Of a DNA stretch of 36,503 bases, positions 14,700 to 23,650 are shown piece after piece (position 1 is the stretch's first letter; every line of letters begins with the position of its first letter). Made by a program: the position numbers and the translations under genes. The notes beneath the pieces were generated by a model. The model had not been told where the DNA came from and made no database searches. It was given only the letters and a program-made list of their open reading frames with translations. The stretch lies in NCBI GenBank assembly GCA_028376655.1, contig JAONAZ010000009.1, positions 1-36,503 on the forward strand, written 5' to 3'. The DNA is from Acidimicrobiia bacterium. GTDB lineage: Bacteria > Actinomycetota > Acidimicrobiia > Actinomarinales > Actinomarinaceae.

Positions 14700-17600
14700 T
14701 TATGAAGCCTTAACAAATTCCCAAGTATGGTAATTAAAAGTATAGGTTGAACCATCTTCCGGTTCGTATACTTTTGGCCTATTACAAAAATAATCAGCCA
14801 TATAATATCGACCATCTTCACCACCAACTAAACCGCCTGAAAAGAAGGTTCCTTTATATCTCTCGCACTGTCCACCCATCGCATTTCTCTCTTTAATAAA
14901 GTAGTATTGTCCCAATGCTTTAAATATCTCCTTTTCATCTTTACTCGCCGTAGGATGCTCCGCAAGATTTTCACCATAAATATTCATTAAAATTGCATAT
15001 GAAAATCTAGTATGCACATCTGAAGAGTCAAAGGAGATTCCTTCTTTTATGATCTCTGTTGCTTTAAGATAAAAATTTAATGAAACTTTTTCTTTATTCT
15101 CAATTTCTAAGTATCCATCAGCAATCTGTCTATAGCCACTGGCAATAATATTATGAGCAGCAATGAAATCACTTAAATTTTTATCAAACCATATAGGATT
15201 AATAGAATCTACACCAGATAACTGATCAGGGTCTTGTGCTATATTTTCTAATTCACAATCTTTTAATTCAATATTAAGTTGTTCTTTATTGGAGAAACAT
15301 ACCTTACTTCCAAGTTCATCACGATATTGTTTACCTTCAGATACTGAAAACCATCCTTCTGCACTAGAAAGTTCTCTGAGTTCTTTTAGGTCTAAAGCTA
15401 ATTGATTGTTATCAAAAGAGTATTCATTATTAAGGTCAACTCTTGTATTTAAGATTCTACTAAGGAGTGCACTAGAGCTAAATGTATTCTGAAGTAAGGA
15501 TTTTTTAGTAGCATCGTAGGCGGTATTTGTTAAAGAGTAGGCTTCACTTGGTTCTTCAATTAAAAAAGATTTAGCGAGATATCCATAGGGGATAGTTGGA
15601 ATGAGATCTATTGCTTTTTGTATCAATTCTGCTGAATCCTCTTCTAATGCTCTAAAGTAGAGTTCTTTATAAAGGTCTATATCTGATACTAAAATATCTC
15701 CATACTTAATTGATGAAGTTTCAACTTTAGGCATATTAAGATAACTTTCAGAATTCATCAACAATTCTTTCATATTGAGGTTAACATTTTCGAGACCGCT
15801 CCATCTCCAACTCATGGACAGTTTGTGGTCTCTCCATTTATTTCCTGGATTTGAATCCACAATGTTATCAAGAATTCCATCTTTAAATATAATTTCTGCC
15901 TCACTAAAAGGTCTCTCGGCAATATTAGCTACTGCTAAGTTGAATTTTTCAGGCTCATTTCCGTATGCATATGATCGGGGGCCAAAATGGTTTATGTAAT
16001 CATCTACTGTCCATTCAATAACTTCCATAGCCTTAACTTCATTATTTTCATCACATATAAAATCATTAATAGTTTCAAGGCAGCCATTTATAGAGACATC
16101 TACGAGGTGATAATATGTTTCCTTAACTTCACTTGCTTCTAGAACTCCCGCAGCATAAAGAAATATGTCACTTGTAACTTTGTTTAAACTATCACTTGGT
16201 ACTGCTTTGAACTTGCCATTTTCATTAATTATCCTTGTACCAAAGGTCTCACCACCTTTTGAAATTTTAACATTTTTGTAACTACGACCATCAGGTTGAA
16301 GAATTTTAAAGTCGCCCTGCAGTGAGTTTATAGCTGTGGTGTAAGGTGTTAAGTGCATGTAGTCTGGATAACTAAGTGAGGCCCATTTAGGACCTGGAAA
16401 AGGATCTTTTATTCCACCATCTGCTTGTCCAAATATAGAGTGTTCATACTCATGAAGGAACGCTCCCATTTTGGGGTTTCCCATCATTACGACTGCTTGA
16501 AGCTCCATATGAGCTTTTCCATCAGACCAAAGGCCTGCTTTTATATCAGTTGATTGAGCTGGAGCTGGCTGGTTGTTGTTGATGTAATAGTCATGATAAA
16601 AACCCGTACCTCTAATATGATCATTCAGCCTCATCATATGACCTCTTGAAAAATCTTCTCGCGGGCTGATTACTATTGTGTGAATATTATCATCAAATAA
16701 TTCAAAGATATAACGATAAACAAGAGCATCATCATTTGGGGTAAATACAATAGGGTTATTGAAATTATTATATTGTGTGTAGTCATATCCAATATTTAAA
16801 AATATCCCAGAATCAGTCATGACAACATTCTCACTTACTTGAAAGATATCAATAGAATTCCTTAAAGAGGGATTGAGAACGTGCAATTTGCTTATCTGGA
16901 TGTAGTTTTTGTCGTTAAAAGCATAATCTTTTGCTAACGTAATACAATTATTCGTATACACACCGTCACCTGCTACTTGATCACCATGGGTTCCATCATC
17001 ATAAACATATGCTTTTTCTGAAATACCATTATGTGTTGAAAGAAATTGGTCGGAGAACTCTGATTTAAGAATCCCTTTTCTGTTTGAGGCATCGTCGATA
17101 ATGGTAACTTTAGTTGCTTCATCTGGAAATATAATTTCTGGATTAAAGTACGTATCATACCTAGGGTTCTCTAGAGTATTTACAGCTTGACCTGAACCAC
17201 TAGTGTATCTTGTACCGTATGAAGCTCTGAGCCACTTTGAGTTACTAGAATCACTTGGAAAAAATCTTTCTACTACTGCAGGATTTGTATAGCTACCATC
17301 TGTGGCACTTGCATCACAGGAGGCAGCTTTCTGTGGAATATAAAGTAGAGGATCCGAGCAATTAAGATTTGAAGTATCAACGTCACATAAACGGTTAATA
17401 CTGAGTGGTCTTTTTGTGTCGTATGATAAAGAAGATTCTTCATCAGAACTTAAATCGGTAACTTTCCCAACATCACTTCCTCCACATAAAGGAAGAAGTC
17501 TTGTATTTAGAATCTCTACTTTTTTATTAACTTGCAATAAGTATGAGTTTATAAACTTTAGACCATCGTCCGTTGGTGACAACCTGTCGTAGTTAGTAAA

Positions 17601-18581
17601 ACCTCTAAACAGGTTTCGTAGTTCTTCAATAGATTCAGCAGTTAGGTTCTCATCCCAAGGAATAGTTTCTATAAAGTCACCACTATTATTATTTTCATAC
17701 TCCTCTATATTTTCGTTCGAGGGAATTGGCTCCATTCTTTTAAGAAGATGGCCTTCTATATCCAATTTAAATTCTTCTAACTTTTTTCTCGAACCAACGA
17801 ATTCATTAAAGACTTGTATTTCGTAGCAACCTGCTCTTTCGAGATCTGAAGTTAGGTACTGTCCAATGGATGATTCATTTTCTTCATCTGATTCACTAGC
17901 AGATAGCACAAGGTCACTACATGGTGGAGTTGTAGAAAGAATGATCTCCTGTGCGGCGATGTAGTCCTCAATTTCTTCTACAGTTTGAGAACTTGGTGAG
18001 AAGTTTTCTATTTGTCCTTCTAATTCAAGAATTCTTTCTTCTATTTCTAGAATTCTTGGAAAGTTTCCTTTTTTTAATATATAACGGTTTAAAGTTGCAT
18101 CCAGTAAACCGGCCTTATCTCTAGCTAAATTGAGCTGATCTTGTTCTTCAGCGGTTAAAGAATCCCTGCTTTCTAGAGGATTAATTGTTCCGTCATAGAG
18201 CTCTTCTAAAATACTATCCTGACCAAAATTATCGAAATCAACTTCTTCATAAGTAATTCCTAATTTTTCTTCTAAACGTAAAATAGTTTTGTTTAGATTA
18301 TCCTCGTTTTCACCAACTCCATCATTAGAAGATAGCTCATTTCTAAGTATTTCGATTTCAGTCATTAATTCCTCAGGTGTTGCTGTATTTCCATCACGTG
18401 ATTTCAGTTCACCCAGTTGGATACCATTTTCAATTATATTTTTATTAATTTCCTCGATTTCTGTGGTACTTAAACACTCAGCATCATCAATAACTACATT
18501 TGAGGCTGTTTCTTCACCACCATCTCCACATAAAGTGAGTACCAATGACATTGCCAACAGGAGGATTACTTTATTTTTCAC
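14700..18581 (-). CDS. Very large secreted lipoprotein with HEYEH motif (1293 aa)
   Basis: The N-terminal signal MKNKVILLLAMSLVLTLC places Cys18 after Leu, an unusual lipobox. Residues 40-220 are acidic and predicted coiled coil, including SRDSLTAEEQDQL, which echoes the DSLT-EEEQEL motif of the two neighbouring lipoproteins. A DDGTHGDQVAGDGVYT segment (about 530-545) is a motif seen in Ig-like or anchor domains of secreted proteins. HEYEH at 710-714 (LHEYEHSIFGQADGG) is an HExxH-type candidate zinc site. The C-terminal third is helical and may be TPR-like. GTG 18581 is chosen from the signal peptide; TACTAT is 7 nt upstream. Function is unknown, and a cell-surface metallopeptidase is a hypothesis only. 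Confidence 0.75.
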   Translation of the reverse strand: MKNKVILLLAMSLVLTLCGDGGEETASNVVIDDAECLSTTEIEEINKNIIENGIQLGELKSRDGNTATPEELMTEIEILRNELSSNDGVGENEDNLNKTILRLEEKLGITYEEVDFDNFGQDSILEELYDGTINPLESRDSLTAEEQDQLNLARDKAGLLDATLNRYILKKGNFPRILEIEERILELEGQIENFSPSSQTVEEIEDYIAAQEIILSTTPPCSDLVLSASESDEENESSIGQYLTSDLERAGCYEIQVFNEFVGSRKKLEEFKLDIEGHLLKRMEPIPSNENIEEYENNNSGDFIETIPWDENLTAESIEELRNLFRGFTNYDRLSPTDDGLKFINSYLLQVNKKVEILNTRLLPLCGGSDVGKVTDLSSDEESSLSYDTKRPLSINRLCDVDTSNLNCSDPLLYIPQKAASCDASATDGSYTNPAVVERFFPSDSSNSKWLRASYGTRYTSGSGQAVNTLENPRYDTYFNPEIIFPDEATKVTIIDDASNRKGILKSEFSDQFLSTHNGISEKAYVYDDGTHGDQVAGDGVYTNNCITLAKDYAFNDKNYIQISKLHVLNPSLRNSIDIFQVSENVVMTDSGIFLNIGYDYTQYNNFNNPIVFTPNDDALVYRYIFELFDDNIHTIVISPREDFSRGHMMRLNDHIRGTGFYHDYYINNNQPAPAQSTDIKAGLWSDGKAHMELQAVVMMGNPKMGAFLHEYEHSIFGQADGGIKDPFPGPKWASLSYPDYMHLTPYTTAINSLQGDFKILQPDGRSYKNVKISKGGETFGTRIINENGKFKAVPSDSLNKVTSDIFLYAAGVLEASEVKETYYHLVDVSINGCLETINDFICDENNEVKAMEVIEWTVDDYINHFGPRSYAYGNEPEKFNLAVANIAERPFSEAEIIFKDGILDNIVDSNPGNKWRDHKLSMSWRWSGLENVNLNMKELLMNSESYLNMPKVETSSIKYGDILVSDIDLYKELYFRALEEDSAELIQKAIDLIPTIPYGYLAKSFLIEEPSEAYSLTNTAYDATKKSLLQNTFSSSALLSRILNTRVDLNNEYSFDNNQLALDLKELRELSSAEGWFSVSEGKQYRDELGSKVCFSNKEQLNIELKDCELENIAQDPDQLSGVDSINPIWFDKNLSDFIAAHNIIASGYRQIADGYLEIENKEKVSLNFYLKATEIIKEGISFDSSDVHTRFSYAILMNIYGENLAEHPTASKDEKEIFKALGQYYFIKERNAMGGQCERYKGTFFSGGLVGGEDGRYYMADYFCNRPKVYEPEDGSTYTFNYHTWEFVKAS

Positions 18582-18588
18582 TACTTAT

Positions 18589-18594
18589 ATAGTA
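18589..18594 (-). promoter_or_regulatory. -10-like TACTAT for the large lipoprotein
   Basis: On the minus strand TACTAT ends 7 nt before the GTG at 18581. The divergent lipoprotein at 18645 starts about 60 bp away. Confidence 0.35.
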
Positions 18595-18632
18595 ATAACA
18601 ATATTTTTGCCAATTGTTTTAAAAAGTATTAT

Positions 18633-18638
18633 TAGTAT
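18633..18638 (+). promoter_or_regulatory. -10-like TAGTAT for lipoprotein at 18645
   Basis: TAGTAT ends 6 nt before the ATG at 18645, in the usual leaderless arrangement. Confidence 0.5.
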
Positions 18639-18644
18639 GTAAAC

Positions 18645-19004
18645 ATGAGCAAAATACCTATTCTATTATTTATTCTCTTGTTTACATTTTGTGCCCCTGA
18701 TGAGAAAAACGAGTTTATAAATGAAGATGGTGTAGAAGTATGTGATGAAGATCAAAAAGACTCTGAAGGAAGATGTTACGAACCAGATGATGAGTTAACT
18801 GGTGAGGATAATATTTTTATGATTTTTCCTGGTACAGAAGAAGAAGCCAACAAAATAATTGAGTGCGTTCGTGAATATGATACAAGCTTGCAAGGTTTTC
18901 CAGATGCTGTAGCAAATAGTTCAGAGGTTGCTTTTAATATCACCAACTACACTGATGGAACCTATGGGTTAATAGATGAGGCCCTAGCAAGTTGCGGATA
19001 CTGA
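18645..19004 (+). CDS. Small acidic secreted lipoprotein (119 aa)
   Basis: The signal MSKIPILLFILLFTFC ends in Cys16, with Phe before it, followed by an acidic mature protein. Four further cysteines are present: C33 and C44 in the N-terminal half, one in IIECVREY, and one in the C-terminal SCGY. These could form two disulfides. An NxT/NxS-rich stretch (NSSEVAFNITNYTDG) precedes the end. No family is recognised. It is divergent from the large HEYEH lipoprotein, with 63 bp between starts, and convergent with fabF. A role as a small partner of the large protein is speculative. Confidence 0.7.
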   Translation: MSKIPILLFILLFTFCAPDEKNEFINEDGVEVCDEDQKDSEGRCYEPDDELTGEDNIFMIFPGTEEEANKIIECVREYDTSLQGFPDAVANSSEVAFNITNYTDGTYGLIDEALASCGY

Positions 19005-19038
19005 AATAACTAGTATTAAAAAATACTTCAGTCTTTTT
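19001..19038 (+). terminator. Terminator between small lipoprotein and fabF
   Basis: The stem AGTATT/AATACT (19012-19017/19022-19027) with an AAAA loop, extended by CTGA/TCAG with a bulge, is followed by TCTTTTTT on the plus strand. It overlaps the final codons of both convergent genes. Confidence 0.45.
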
Positions 19039-20266
19039 TAAATACTAAAACTCCATTATGGCCACCAAATCCAAATGAATTTGACATAGCTACATTCAAT
19101 GTTTTGTTGAGGGCAGTATTAGGGGTATATTTTAAATCACAATCTTCATCAGGATTCTTTAAGTTGATAGTTGGGGGTACGATACCATTTTTAAGTGCTA
19201 AAACTGAAACCATAGATTCAAAGGCCCCACCTCCACCAAGTAAATGACCTGTCATTGATTTTGTTGATGAAATATCTAACTCATACGCTTGTTCTCCAAA
19301 AACAGTTTTGATCGCAGCAGTTTCATTTTTATCATTGGCAGGTGTAGAAGTTCCATGAGCATTAATATACTCAATATCATTTATGGCTAAATTAGCATCT
19401 TTAATTGCTTTTTGCATTGCATCAACAGCACCTTTACCACCTTCTGCTGGGGCCGTGATATGGAAGGCATCAGTACTCGCCCCATAACCAGCCACATACC
19501 CATATATTTGGGCTCCTCTTTTGATTGCCGATTCTTCACTTTCCATAACTAAAACGGTTGATCCCTCTCCCATGACAAAACCATCCCTGTCTTTATCAAA
19601 TGGTCTACATGCTTCTTGAGGATTTTCATTATTAGTCGATAAAGCTCTAATCTGTGCAAAGGCTCCAATTGTCATGGCGGTTGTTCCAGATTCTATTCCT
19701 CCAGCTATGACCATATCTACAATGCCATTTTGAATCATATTTTTAGCTTCACCTACTGCATTTGCTGATGCTGCACAAGCTGTGGTGATGGTGAGGGAGG
19801 GTCCTTCAATACCATATTTAATTGCAACTTGACCAGTACTAGAGTTAGGCATAAGTTGAGTAATAGCCAAAGGACTAATTCTTGAAGCGCCTCTCTCATC
19901 AAACGTTCTCACTGCTTGTTCTGTAGAGCCAATCCCTCCAATACCTGTTCCAAAAACAATGCCTACATTAGGACCGAGTCGCTCTTCAGAGTTTAACCCG
20001 GCATCTTTTAATGCTTCTTCAGTAGCAAATATAGAAAGATGAGACGACCTATCAAGTTTTCGTGCGTTTTGTTTCCCCATATATTCATTAGCATCAAAAT
20101 TTTTGACTTCTCCCGCAAAGGAGACTGGTAATTCACTTGTATCAAAAGCAGTTATTTTCTCAATGCCAGATTCACCATTAATAAGTTTGTTCCATGTATC
20201 TGAAACATTATTAGCTAAAGGGTTTATTGTTCCAAAGCCAGTGATTACAACACGTCTATTTGACAT
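19028..20266 (-). CDS. fabF: 3-oxoacyl-ACP synthase II (FabF)
   Basis: This elongating condensing enzyme joins malonyl-ACP to acyl-ACP. The 412 residues carry the Cys-His-His triad of KAS II: Cys164 in TTACAASANA, His304 in NAHGTSTPANDKNE, and His341 in KSMTGHLLGGGG, with Lys336. The C-terminal SNSFGFGGHNG loop is intact. It begins 6 bp after acpP, and the two form the distal end of the operon. Only one condensing enzyme of KAS I/II type appears in this operon, so it probably carries the whole elongation cycle unless another lies elsewhere. Confidence 0.96.
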   Translation of the reverse strand: MSNRRVVITGFGTINPLANNVSDTWNKLINGESGIEKITAFDTSELPVSFAGEVKNFDANEYMGKQNARKLDRSSHLSIFATEEALKDAGLNSEERLGPNVGIVFGTGIGGIGSTEQAVRTFDERGASRISPLAITQLMPNSSTGQVAIKYGIEGPSLTITTACAASANAVGEAKNMIQNGIVDMVIAGGIESGTTAMTIGAFAQIRALSTNNENPQEACRPFDKDRDGFVMGEGSTVLVMESEESAIKRGAQIYGYVAGYGASTDAFHITAPAEGGKGAVDAMQKAIKDANLAINDIEYINAHGTSTPANDKNETAAIKTVFGEQAYELDISSTKSMTGHLLGGGGAFESMVSVLALKNGIVPPTINLKNPDEDCDLKYTPNTALNKTLNVAMSNSFGFGGHNGVLVFKKD

Positions 20267-20272
20267 GTTTCT

Positions 20273-20512
20273 TTATAATTTTGAATGAAGCAAGTTGACA
20301 GCTTGACCAACTGTTCCAACATCTGTAAGTTCTTCATCATCTATTTCAATCTCAAACTCATCTTCAAATGCCATAACAACTTCAACTATACCTAATGAAT
20401 CAATATCTAAATCCTCTTCAAGCTTTGCTTCCATAGTGACTTTTTCAGCATCAATGCCGAGTTCATCTACAAAGAGATGCTTAACTTTTTCAAAAACTTC
20501 ATTTACTTCCAT
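20273..20512 (-). CDS. acpP: Acyl carrier protein
   Basis: This 79-residue acidic protein holds the growing acyl chain on a 4'-phosphopantetheine arm. The attachment site is Ser39 in the motif DIDSLGIVEVVM. Length, charge and three-helix pattern are normal for ACP. The start at 20512 is confirmed by a strong Shine-Dalgarno AGGGGGAG about 6 nt upstream, unlike the leaderless first genes of other units. It sits between fabG and fabF, and the AcpS gene that activates it is in the same operon. Confidence 0.95.
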   Translation of the reverse strand: MEVNEVFEKVKHLFVDELGIDAEKVTMEAKLEEDLDIDSLGIVEVVMAFEDEFEIEIDDEELTDVGTVGQAVNLLHSKL

Positions 20513-20529
20513 GATTACTCCCCCTTAAC

Positions 20530-21258
20530 TTAAGTTGTCAGTCCTCCATCAACTGGAAAAACCTGTCCCGTTATATATTCTGACTCATCTGAACATAAAA
20601 ACGCTACCATGTTTGCAATATCTTCTGGTTTACCCACTCTCTTTATTGAAAGTTGGCCTATAATCTCTTCTTTTTGTTCGTCATTAAGGAAAGATGTCAT
20701 GTCAGTATCGATATACCCTGGGGCAATAACGTTAGATGTAATGTTTCTTGAACCGAGTTCTTTACTTATTGTTTTTGCCAAACCTATCATGCCAGCTTTA
20801 GATGCAGCGTAATTTGATTGTCCCATGTTCCCACTAATTCCAGCGACAGATGAAATAAAAAGTATTCGTCCCCATTTATTTTTCATCATACCTTTTATAG
20901 CTCTTTGTGAAGTGCGAAAAGATCCTGTTAAGTTTGTATCGATAACTGAATCCCAGTCATCTTGTTTCAATCTTGGAAAGATATTATCTTTTGTGATTCC
21001 TGCATTGTTTACCAAGATCTCAACTGATGAGAACTCTTTTTCAATCAGTTCAAAACATTTCTCAACTGAATCATTATCTGTGACATCAATCTGAACGGCT
21101 ATAGCATTTCCGCCGTTAGCTTGAATTGAGTTAACGACTTCGACCGCTTGCTCTTTAGAGTTAGAGTATCCAACAGCCACATTAGAGGTTTCAGCAAGTT
21201 TTTGGGCAATAGCTTTGCCGATACCTCTTGAACCACCTGTTACTAAAACTGTTTTCAT
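20530..21258 (-). CDS. fabG: 3-oxoacyl-ACP reductase (FabG)
   Basis: This NADPH-dependent SDR reduces 3-oxoacyl-ACP to the 3-hydroxy product. The 242 residues contain the glycine motif TGGSRGIG (7-14), NNAG at 84-87, and the catalytic Ser137, Tyr150 and Lys154 (SNYAASKAG). The C-terminal ITGQVFPVDGG is typical of FabG. It starts 2 bp after the fabH stop. NADPH demand links it to the transhydrogenase at the left of the window. Confidence 0.95.
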   Translation of the reverse strand: MKTVLVTGGSRGIGKAIAQKLAETSNVAVGYSNSKEQAVEVVNSIQANGGNAIAVQIDVTDNDSVEKCFELIEKEFSSVEILVNNAGITKDNIFPRLKQDDWDSVIDTNLTGSFRTSQRAIKGMMKNKWGRILFISSVAGISGNMGQSNYAASKAGMIGLAKTISKELGSRNITSNVIAPGYIDTDMTSFLNDEQKEEIIGQLSIKRVGKPEDIANMVAFLCSDESEYITGQVFPVDGGLTT

Positions 21259-21260
21259 TA

Positions 21261-22352
21261 TTAGCTTTCTTTTTTTCTATTAACGAAATAATCAATTGAT
21301 TCTTGTATCACATCTACACCAGTTCCATCAAATTCTGGTAAAGCTGCGTCTGATTCACCCAAAGATGTGACACGTTGACCTAATTTAATTGCTGCGGCAC
21401 CCCAAGCAAGTCCCGCCCCAACAGCAGTGATGACAATTGTTTCTCCACCTTTTACTGAACCATCTTCTATTCCGTCAACAAAAGCTATAGGGATAGAAGC
21501 AGCAGAAGTATTTCCATACTTGTGTACATATTTTAAGGTTTTAGCATTAGGGAGTTTTAGGTTTCTCTCAAGGCCTTCAACTATTCTTAAATTTGCTTGA
21601 TGTGGAATTAGAAGATCTATATCTTCTTTAGTAAGACCCGAAGCTGCAATAGCTTCTTCAGATGCATTTCCCATTGCACGTATACCATTTTTAAATATCT
21701 CCTGTCCATCAAATGTCCAAGTGGTCTCAGCTGCAGCATACGGAGTAAACCTATTCATAGCTGATCCAAAGTTGGGAATTTCTAAAATTTCTAACTTGTC
21801 AGAACTCAAACCATTTTTAAATGAATAAATCTCTCCTTCAGATTCATCATTACTTGGTTGCACAACCATTGCCCCTGCACCATCACCGAAAAGAACAGCT
21901 GTATTACGGTCAGACCAATCAAGAAGCCATGTTATGTGTTCTGAACCAATGACCACTGCATTTTTATAAATTCCACTCTCGATAAAAGCTTTTGCTTGTT
22001 GCATTGCATAAAGAAAACCAGCACAAGCTGCATTTACATCATACACAATGGCATTGACGCAACCCATTTTTTTCTGCACATGTGATGCGGCAGATGGAAC
22101 AATGCTATCTGGTGTACAGGTTGCAAGAATTACAACATCGATATCTTCTGGTTGTAGACCAGCAGTAGCTATTGCCTGTAGACCAGCAACAGTTGCCATA
22201 TCAGAGTTGTTAACGTGTGAAAATCTTCTTTCCTTAATACCTGTTCGTTGTTGTATCCATTCATCAGAAGTATCAATAAATGTTGCCAGATCATCATTAG
22301 TTACTACATTGTCGGGGACACACTTACCCCAGCCTGTTATTGTCGACTTCAA
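21261..22352 (-). CDS. fabH: 3-oxoacyl-ACP synthase III (FabH) with C-terminal extension
   Basis: FabH starts fatty-acid synthesis by condensing a short acyl-CoA with malonyl-ACP. The triad is present: Cys110 in NAACAGFLYA, His251 in IPHQANLRI, and Asn281 in KYGNTSAAS (numbered from the TTG at 22352). I prefer TTG 22350-22352, because GGGAG lies 5 nt upstream and the protein then starts KSTITGWG like other FabH. TTG 22364, directly after the fabD stop, would add four residues. The usual end near GAGLAWGAAAIKL is followed by about 40 extra residues. No ATG start is available, so weak initiation may lower its level. Confidence 0.92.
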   Translation of the reverse strand: MKSTITGWGKCVPDNVVTNDDLATFIDTSDEWIQQRTGIKERRFSHVNNSDMATVAGLQAIATAGLQPEDIDVVILATCTPDSIVPSAASHVQKKMGCVNAIVYDVNAACAGFLYAMQQAKAFIESGIYKNAVVIGSEHITWLLDWSDRNTAVLFGDGAGAMVVQPSNDESEGEIYSFKNGLSSDKLEILEIPNFGSAMNRFTPYAAAETTWTFDGQEIFKNGIRAMGNASEEAIAASGLTKEDIDLLIPHQANLRIVEGLERNLKLPNAKTLKYVHKYGNTSAASIPIAFVDGIEDGSVKGGETIVITAVGAGLAWGAAAIKLGQRVTSLGESDAALPEFDGTGVDVIQESIDYFVNRKKES

Positions 22353-22364
22353 AATTTCTCCCAA

Positions 22365-23273
22365 CTATTTACTTAAAGACTCTAGTGAGTTAATTACCCT
22401 AATTTCTTTACTAGATATAGACTTCTTAACCATTCCTGCAGTTACATTACCTGGACCAATATGTACCCATTCTCCAGGCTTAATTTCAGTGTCTATTTTA
22501 AGTATTTGGTCGTAAAACATGACTGAGGAATCTATCTGGTCAACCAAACGTTCTTTAAGTGTTTCAGTAGTTGCTAGATTTGCGTCTACATTCATATAAA
22601 CAGGTATAGTTCCTTCTTGAATTTGAACTTTTTCTAAAGCCTCTGCAAGGGCTGGTTTTGCTGGTGAAACAGTTTCAGTATGAAAAGCTCCTGCTACTTC
22701 TAGAGGAATAACTCTTCTTGCCGCAAGGGCTTTGGCATTACTTTTTAAATATTCTAGATTATCAATACTTGAACTAATAACAATTTGTGATGCATCGTTA
22801 TAGTTTGATATCCAAACTTCAATATCTTGGGAGTTTAAAACGGCTATTTCATTTAATGTGGCATCTAAGTCTGTTGTTAATACTGCAGCCATTCCAGTAT
22901 TTGAGTTCTCAACTGATTTCTGCATTGCCTCACCACGGACTGATATTACTTTCAAAGCATCTTCAAAACTAAAATAACCGCTGATTGCAAGAGCAGTATA
23001 TTCTCCCAATGAGTGTCCAAGTAAAGCACTTGCTTGCCCGTATTTATTGATGGCTTCCAATCCGTAGCAGTAAGAAATAGCAAAAATATATGGTTGTGCG
23101 ATGTTTGTTTTCTTAATTGTTTCTGCATCACCATTATTAATGACATCTTTAAGAGACCAACCAAGTGAATCATCAAAAATATCAATTAAAAGTTCAGGAT
23201 ACTTTTCTAATAGTTCCATTCCCATTCCAGGTTCTTGAGACCCTTGACCTGGAAACATTCCAACCCAACTCAT
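22365..23273 (-). CDS. fabD: Malonyl-CoA:ACP transacylase (FabD)
   Basis: FabD moves malonyl groups from CoA to ACP. The protein opens with the family start MFPGQGSQ. The nucleophile is Ser88 in GHSLGEYTAL, and the catalytic His198 lies in VAGAFHT (302-residue numbering). ATG 23273 overlaps the acpS stop as TGATG; a GTG one codon earlier is also possible and would add one residue. Length and motifs are normal. It is translationally coupled to acpS and directly abuts fabH. Confidence 0.94.
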   Translation of the reverse strand: MSWVGMFPGQGSQEPGMGMELLEKYPELLIDIFDDSLGWSLKDVINNGDAETIKKTNIAQPYIFAISYCYGLEAINKYGQASALLGHSLGEYTALAISGYFSFEDALKVISVRGEAMQKSVENSNTGMAAVLTTDLDATLNEIAVLNSQDIEVWISNYNDASQIVISSSIDNLEYLKSNAKALAARRVIPLEVAGAFHTETVSPAKPALAEALEKVQIQEGTIPVYMNVDANLATTETLKERLVDQIDSSVMFYDQILKIDTEIKPGEWVHIGPGNVTAGMVKKSISSKEIRVINSLESLSK

Positions 23274-23650
23274 CACAGCACCTCAGAAACGGCAAAAGCA
23301 ATAGCCATCTCTTTCTCATGTGACAAGGAAATATGAACATCTTTAATATTTTCATTGGAGGCTAGTTCTGCTGCTTTTCCATGAAGAATAACTGTTGGTT
23401 TACCGCCACCAGTTATTTCAATTTCTTTCCAGTTAAGTTGACGCCATCCTTTTCCGAGTGACTTCATCACAGCCTCTTTGCCAGCAAATCTGGCACCTAA
23501 TCTTTTTGAGGGATCATCAAATCTATTTGCATAAAGTATTTCATTTTTTGTAAAACATCTTGATTCAAATTTAGATTTATTTTTACTCAATAGTTTTCTT
23601 ACTCTGTTGAGATTAACTTGGTCAACGCCAACACCATAGATGCCAGTCAT
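23273..23650 (-). CDS. acpS: Holo-ACP synthase (AcpS)
   Basis: The 125-residue enzyme attaches 4'-phosphopantetheine from CoA to Ser39 of ACP. It shows the family motifs GVGVDQVNLNRV near the N-terminus (conserved Asp) and RFAGKEAVMKSLG (about 53-66), followed by WKEIEI. It overlaps the carboxylase stop by 1 nt (TAATG) and the fabD start by 1 nt (TGATG), so the three are tightly coupled. Its presence in the operon makes ACP maturation part of the same regulatory unit. Confidence 0.92.
   Translation of the reverse strand: MTGIYGVGVDQVNLNRVRKLLSKNKSKFESRCFTKNEILYANRFDDPSKRLGARFAGKEAVMKSLGKGWRQLNWKEIEITGGGKPTVILHGKAAELASNENIKDVHISLSHEKEMAIAFAVSEVL

Noticed and set aside
10836-19004. The lipoprotein island as a recently inserted mobile element
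   Set aside because: No integrase, transposase, tRNA target or flanking direct repeat is visible, and the start-site signals match the rest of the window.
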